A DNA stretch of 17,501 bases from Candidatus Faecousia faecipullorum (GTDB lineage Bacteria > Bacillota > Clostridia > Oscillospirales > Oscillospiraceae), in NCBI GenBank assembly GCA_018710805.1, contig DVJG01000148.1, forward strand, positions 1 through 17,501, written 5' to 3'. Under the pieces are notes generated by a model that was not told the DNA's origin, searched no databases, and was given only the letters and a program-made list of their open reading frames with translations. Made by a program: the position numbers and the translations under genes. Shown piece after piece: positions 13,898-17,501 of the stretch; the stretch's first letter is position 1, and every line of letters begins with the position of its first letter.

Positions 13898-14629
13898 ATG
13901 CAAAGTTGGGGCCTGACGGACCCTGGCTGTGTGCGAAAGCAAAACCAGGACGCCTATCGAATTGAACAGTTGGACCGAAATACGGTGCTGTGCGTGGTCT
14001 GCGACGGCATGGGCGGCGCCAAGTCCGGCAACATCGCCTCGACCCTGGCGGTGGAGGTGTTCACCGAGGAAGTCCGGCGGTGCTGGAAACCCGGCATGGA
14101 CCAGGATAAGGTGGACCTGATGCTCAGAAGCGCCGTAAAGCTGGCCAATTTCACGGTATTTGACCAGAGCGCCCAATTCTCCGAATTTGATGGCATGGGC
14201 ACCACCCTGGTGGCGGCCTTGGTCCGGGGCAAACAGGCCACGGTTGTCAACGTTGGCGACAGCCGGGCTTACGGCGTGGATGAAGAGGGCATCACCCAGA
14301 TCACAAAAGACCATTCTCTGGTCCAGCTCATGGTGGACCGGGGAGAGCTGAGCCCTGAAACCGCCAAAACCTATCCGGGTAAGAACTATATCACCCGGGC
14401 CATCGGCACGGAGCCTACCGTCCAGTGCGATATCTTCCACTGGGAGGCCCAGAAGGGGGATTTTATTCTCCTGTGCACCGACGGCCTGAGCAATCTGATG
14501 GACGACCAGGAGATTCTCTTCGAGGTGGTCCACGGCGTCATCAAGAAGAACTGCTGCAAGCGCCTTCTGGGTATCGCCAAAAACCGGGGCGCACCGGACA
14601 ATGTGACCAGTGTTCTGGTCATGATCTGA
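13898..14629 (+). CDS. prpC: PP2C-family Ser/Thr protein phosphatase (PrpC/Stp)
   Basis: The 243-residue cytoplasmic phosphatase reverses phosphorylation by the PASTA kinase encoded next. The PP2C motifs are complete: NQDAY with Asp18, VCDGMGG with Asp36 and Gly37 (metal binding), GMGTTL (99-104), NVGDSRAY (118-125), KDHSLV (137-142), ITRAIGTE (165-172), CTDGLS (193-198, Asp195) and APDNVT (232-237, Asp234). Length is typical of Bacillus PrpC. AGAGGTGA (13883-13890) precedes the ATG by seven bases, and the gene starts 15 bases after rlmN. Kinase-phosphatase pairing with rsgA downstream is a conserved Gram-positive arrangement. Confidence 0.96.
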   Translation: MQSWGLTDPGCVRKQNQDAYRIEQLDRNTVLCVVCDGMGGAKSGNIASTLAVEVFTEEVRRCWKPGMDQDKVDLMLRSAVKLANFTVFDQSAQFSEFDGMGTTLVAALVRGKQATVVNVGDSRAYGVDEEGITQITKDHSLVQLMVDRGELSPETAKTYPGKNYITRAIGTEPTVQCDIFHWEAQKGDFILLCTDGLSNLMDDQEILFEVVHGVIKKNCCKRLLGIAKNRGAPDNVTSVLVMI

Positions 14630-14658
14630 TACGAGGCGAAAGGAGCACTTAGCAGAAT

Positions 14659-16773
14659 ATGGATCAATACATTGGACGTCTGCTGGATAACCGATACGAA
14701 ATTCTGGAGGTCATCGGCACCGGCGGCATGGCCGTCGTATATAAAGCACTGTGCCACCGCCTCAATCGGCTGGTAGCCATTAAAATATTAAAAGATGAAT
14801 TCGCCGGAGATGAGGAATTCCGCCGCCGCTTCCACGCGGAGGGTGAGGCCGTGGCAATGCTGAGCCATCCCAACATCGTCCAGGTCTATGACGTCTCCTC
14901 CTCCGACAATGCCAATTACATTGTCATGGAGCTCATCGACGGCATTTCCCTGAAGCAGTACATGGAAAACAAGGGCGTTCTCAACTGGAAAGAGACCCTT
15001 CACTTTGCCATGCAGATTGCCAAGGGTCTGGAACACGCCCACAGCCGGGGCATCGTCCACCGGGATATCAAGCCCCATAATGTCATGGTGCTGAAAAACG
15101 GCTCCGTAAAGGTCATGGACTTCGGCATTGCCCGGGTCATGAATAAGAGCAACACCCTGACCAAGGAAGCCCTGGGCTCCGTCCATTATATCTCTCCCGA
15201 GCAGGCCAAAGGCGGCCACACGGACAACCGCTCGGACCTCTATTCCCTCAGCGTTGTTATGTATGAAATGATGACCGGCCGGCCTCCCTACGACGGGGAA
15301 TCCGCCGTGGCGGTGGCCATCCAGCACATCAACGGCGGCGCCCCCAGACCTTCCAGCCTGAATCCCAACATTCCCGAGGGCTTGGAAGAAATCATCATGA
15401 AGGGCATGGCACTGGATGTCCGGGACCGCTATGCTTCCGCTACGGAAATGCTCCAGGACATGGAGGAATTCCGAAAGAATCCGGCCATTACCTTTAACTA
15501 CCATTCCATGCTGGACGATGCCACCAGAATCCTGCCTGCGGCCCGGAATGATGCCGCGCCTACCGTGGCAGAGCGGAAGGCCCAGGGCCGCACGGGTACC
15601 AGAGCGCCTACGGAGAGTATGCGTATGCGGGCGGTCCCCGGCCCGGTGCGCCGGACCACGGGCGTCATTCCCGGGGTGGAAAACCGGGAAGCCGCCGCTC
15701 CCCGCCGGGCAAAGCCCCGCCGCCGGGAGGACGAGGCCCAGAAAAAGGCCCAGGAGGAGCGCAGCCGTGTGGCTACCACAGCGGTGGTCATTGTCAGCGC
15801 CGTGGCGGTGTTTGCCATTCTCATTTTCCTGGTGGCCCTCTTCAACGGAGCGCTGCTGGACCAGGAGAAGGGACTGGTGGAGGTCCCCTATCTGGAGGGC
15901 TACCTCTATGTGGAGGGCTTTGCAGGCCAGTATCCGGACTTTAACATCCGTCTCCAGCCGAGAAAATATTCGGACGCCTATGGAGAAAACCAGATTATGG
16001 AGCAAACCCCCGCAGGCGGCAGCAAAGTCCAGAAGGGCACCGACCTGTGGCTTACGGTGAGTATGGGTCCGGAGCCTCCTGTGAAAACAATGGATAACCT
16101 GATTGGCGTGGATGCAGAACAGGCGAAAAACACCCTCAGCGACCAAGGCTTCCTGGTGTACATCCGCAAGGAGAATCATCAGACCATTCCCGAGGGTCAG
16201 GTCACGAGGACCGATCCGGCTGAGGGCGTGGAACTTGCCAACGGACAGAGCATTTACCTCTACGTAAGCGTGGGCCCTGAGGTGACCATGGCAAAAATGC
16301 CGGACCTCATTGGCATGGACAAGGACCGGGCAATCGAGTCTCTTAAGCAGGCGGGCTTTGTGAACTACCGGGCGGATGAGGTGGAGAGCCCCCGTCCCAA
16401 GGGAGAGGTCACCTTCCAGTCCGTATCCAAGTATGAGGAAATTGATATCACCAGCGAAGTGGTGATTCACTACTCCAAGGGCCCGGCTGAAACGCCTGAC
16501 GAGGGGGAAACGGAAGAAACTGCGCCTGCCAACACGGACCCGGTTGAGATAACCGTTGTCTTCCCGGTGCCGAAACGGGACGCAGATTACACCCTGGACA
16601 TCTGTCTGCAGGGTACCACCCAGGCCATTGCAACCCAGAACATTCCTGCCGGCAGCGAGACTGCCACGGTCAAGCTCTCCGGCCGGGGCACGGTGTGGTA
16701 TGACCTCTATGTGAATGGAGAATTCTTCAAAGAGCACTATGTGGAATTCACGAAAGACGGAGGAAATTCATGA
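14659..16773 (+). CDS. prkC: PASTA-domain Ser/Thr protein kinase (PrkC/Stk1/PknB)
   Basis: The 704-residue membrane kinase senses peptidoglycan state and phosphorylates cell-wall, division and translation proteins. The cytoplasmic kinase domain (about 12-275) has GTGGMAVVYKA, the ATP lysine Lys42, HRDIKPHN (134-141) and DFGIAR (154-159). A basic, Thr/Pro-rich juxtamembrane segment (about 285-370) precedes one membrane helix (about 373-396). Outside are three PASTA repeats (about 404-470, 473-541 and 545-609), the first rather diverged. An acidic linker (EGETEETAP) and a C-terminal beta-rich domain (about 628-704) that is not a PASTA repeat follow. AGGAG lies 13 bases before the ATG, longer than usual, so translation may be modest. 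The gene overlaps rsgA by four bases. Confidence 0.96.
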   Translation: MDQYIGRLLDNRYEILEVIGTGGMAVVYKALCHRLNRLVAIKILKDEFAGDEEFRRRFHAEGEAVAMLSHPNIVQVYDVSSSDNANYIVMELIDGISLKQYMENKGVLNWKETLHFAMQIAKGLEHAHSRGIVHRDIKPHNVMVLKNGSVKVMDFGIARVMNKSNTLTKEALGSVHYISPEQAKGGHTDNRSDLYSLSVVMYEMMTGRPPYDGESAVAVAIQHINGGAPRPSSLNPNIPEGLEEIIMKGMALDVRDRYASATEMLQDMEEFRKNPAITFNYHSMLDDATRILPAARNDAAPTVAERKAQGRTGTRAPTESMRMRAVPGPVRRTTGVIPGVENREAAAPRRAKPRRREDEAQKKAQEERSRVATTAVVIVSAVAVFAILIFLVALFNGALLDQEKGLVEVPYLEGYLYVEGFAGQYPDFNIRLQPRKYSDAYGENQIMEQTPAGGSKVQKGTDLWLTVSMGPEPPVKTMDNLIGVDAEQAKNTLSDQGFLVYIRKENHQTIPEGQVTRTDPAEGVELANGQSIYLYVSVGPEVTMAKMPDLIGMDKDRAIESLKQAGFVNYRADEVESPRPKGEVTFQSVSKYEEIDITSEVVIHYSKGPAETPDEGETEETAPANTDPVEITVVFPVPKRDADYTLDICLQGTTQAIATQNIPAGSETATVKLSGRGTVWYDLYVNGEFFKEHYVEFTKDGGNS

Positions 16774-17501
16774 CAAAGCGCCTGACGGGCCGTATTGTTC
16801 GTTCCCTCAGCGGATTTTATGACGTACAGACCCCTGAGGGCCTCATCACCTGCCGGGCCAGAGGGATTTTCCGAAAAGAGGGCCATTCGCCGCTGACCGG
16901 AGACCTGGCGGAGATCACCGCCGAGGGCGGGAAGGGCATGGTGGAGAAAATCCTTCCCAGGAAGAACAGCTTCATCCGCCCGGCGGTGGCGAACCTTGAC
17001 GCCATGGTCATTTTCGCAGCCAATGTCAACCCGGTGACGGAGCCCTATCTCATTGACCGGGTTGCGGCCATTGCGGGAGACCAGGAGGTCAGCGTATATC
17101 TCTGCGTCAACAAGTGCGATTTGGACCCGGCAGCGGACTTGGTGCGAATTTACGAACACGCAGGCATTCCGGTGCTCCGTACCAGCGCCGAAACCGCCCA
17201 GGGCATCGAAGAGCTTCGCGCCCTTCTCCAGGGAAAGCTTACGGCATTCACGGGAAATTCCGGCGTGGGAAAGAGCAGCATCCTGAACCGCCTGTGTCCG
17301 GGGCTGAACCTGCCCACTGGGGAGGTCTCCGAAAAGCTGGGCCGGGGCCGCCACACCACACGGCATGTGGAACTGTACGCACTGGACGAGGAGACCTTCG
17401 TGGCGGACACCCCGGGCTTTTCCTCCTTCGACACGGACCAGATGGAGATTATCCTGAAGGAAAACCTCCAATACGCCTTCCCGGATTTTGGCCCCTACAT
17501 A
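16770..17501 (+). CDS. rsgA: Ribosome small-subunit GTPase RsgA, N-terminal part
   Basis: The first 244 codons are in the window, in frame to the last base; the rest is cut by the edge. RsgA is a late 30S-assembly GTPase. The N-terminal OB fold (about 1-66) is followed by a circularly permuted GTPase domain in the order G4 NKCD (114-117), G1 GNSGVGKSS (162-170), the RGRHTTRHV switch region (192-200) and G3 DTPG (213-216). The C-terminal zinc-binding part is missing only because of the edge. ATG at 16770 overlaps the prkC stop (ATGA) and follows ACGGAGGA. In Bacillus subtilis the orthologue (CpgA) is a PrkC substrate, which fits this coupling. Confidence 0.96.
   Translation, partial: MTKRLTGRIVRSLSGFYDVQTPEGLITCRARGIFRKEGHSPLTGDLAEITAEGGKGMVEKILPRKNSFIRPAVANLDAMVIFAANVNPVTEPYLIDRVAAIAGDQEVSVYLCVNKCDLDPAADLVRIYEHAGIPVLRTSAETAQGIEELRALLQGKLTAFTGNSGVGKSSILNRLCPGLNLPTGEVSEKLGRGRHTTRHVELYALDEETFVADTPGFSSFDTDQMEIILKENLQYAFPDFGPYI

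Noticed and set aside
14788..16737. A 649-codon open frame on the minus strand opposite prkC
   Set aside because: The + strand carries an unmistakable PASTA kinase. The minus frame has no recognisable domain, is rich in His, Gly, Val and Leu as expected from an antisense reading of GC-biased codons, and has no promoter or ribosome site.

Overview
The window looks like chromosomal DNA of a fairly GC-rich anaerobic Firmicute, probably a gut clostridium of the Oscillospiraceae/Ruminococcaceae type. The evidence is the gene content and order (cdaA-cdaR, yicC-remA-gmk-rpoZ-priA-def-fmt-rsmB-rlmN-prpC-prkC-rsgA), strong GGAGG-type ribosome sites, a PASTA kinase paired with a PP2C phosphatase, and a BspA-type repeat lipoprotein. 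The family-level assignment is an inference. Every supported gene is on the + strand.

Region 1 (1-1600) is the accessory part. It holds the last 57 codons of ispF, then a 491-base gap. The first two thirds of that gap (175-490) is a mosaic of at least seven inverted repeats, including a perfect 26-base palindromic repeat present twice (180-205 and 409-434). The last third is AT-rich and carries a possible regulated promoter for a small lipoprotein gene (666-1562), which ends in a clear intrinsic terminator (1569-1599).

Region 2 (1648-2996) is a two-gene, translationally coupled unit: a small DUF3343 protein (putative sulfur/selenium carrier) and a cysteine-desulfurase-like PLP enzyme.

Region 3 (3026-17501) is a long housekeeping array that starts at a near-consensus promoter (TTGCCA, 17 bp, TATAAT) and a leader of about 100 nt that can form hairpins. 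Genes are separated by at most about 51 bases and often overlap by 1-14 bases. It encodes c-di-AMP synthesis (CdaA and its regulator CdaR), a membrane RseC-family redox protein, the YicC ribonuclease, RemA, guanylate kinase, RNA polymerase omega, and PriA. These are followed by N-formyl-methionine handling (Def, Fmt), rRNA methylation (RsmB, RlmN), the phosphatase/PASTA-kinase switch (PrpC, PrkC), and the ribosome-assembly GTPase RsgA, which is cut by the window edge.

The array couples envelope and turgor signalling (c-di-AMP, PASTA kinase) to translation start, ribosome maturation and nucleotide supply. Most of it is conserved in clostridia and not novel. The less explained parts are the palindrome mosaic after ispF, the possible operator-like elements before the lipoprotein gene, the structured cdaA leader, the RseC-family gene in the place where glmM often follows cdaR, and the extracellular C-terminal domain of PrkC. 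I saw no tRNA, rRNA, CRISPR array, transposase or phage gene.
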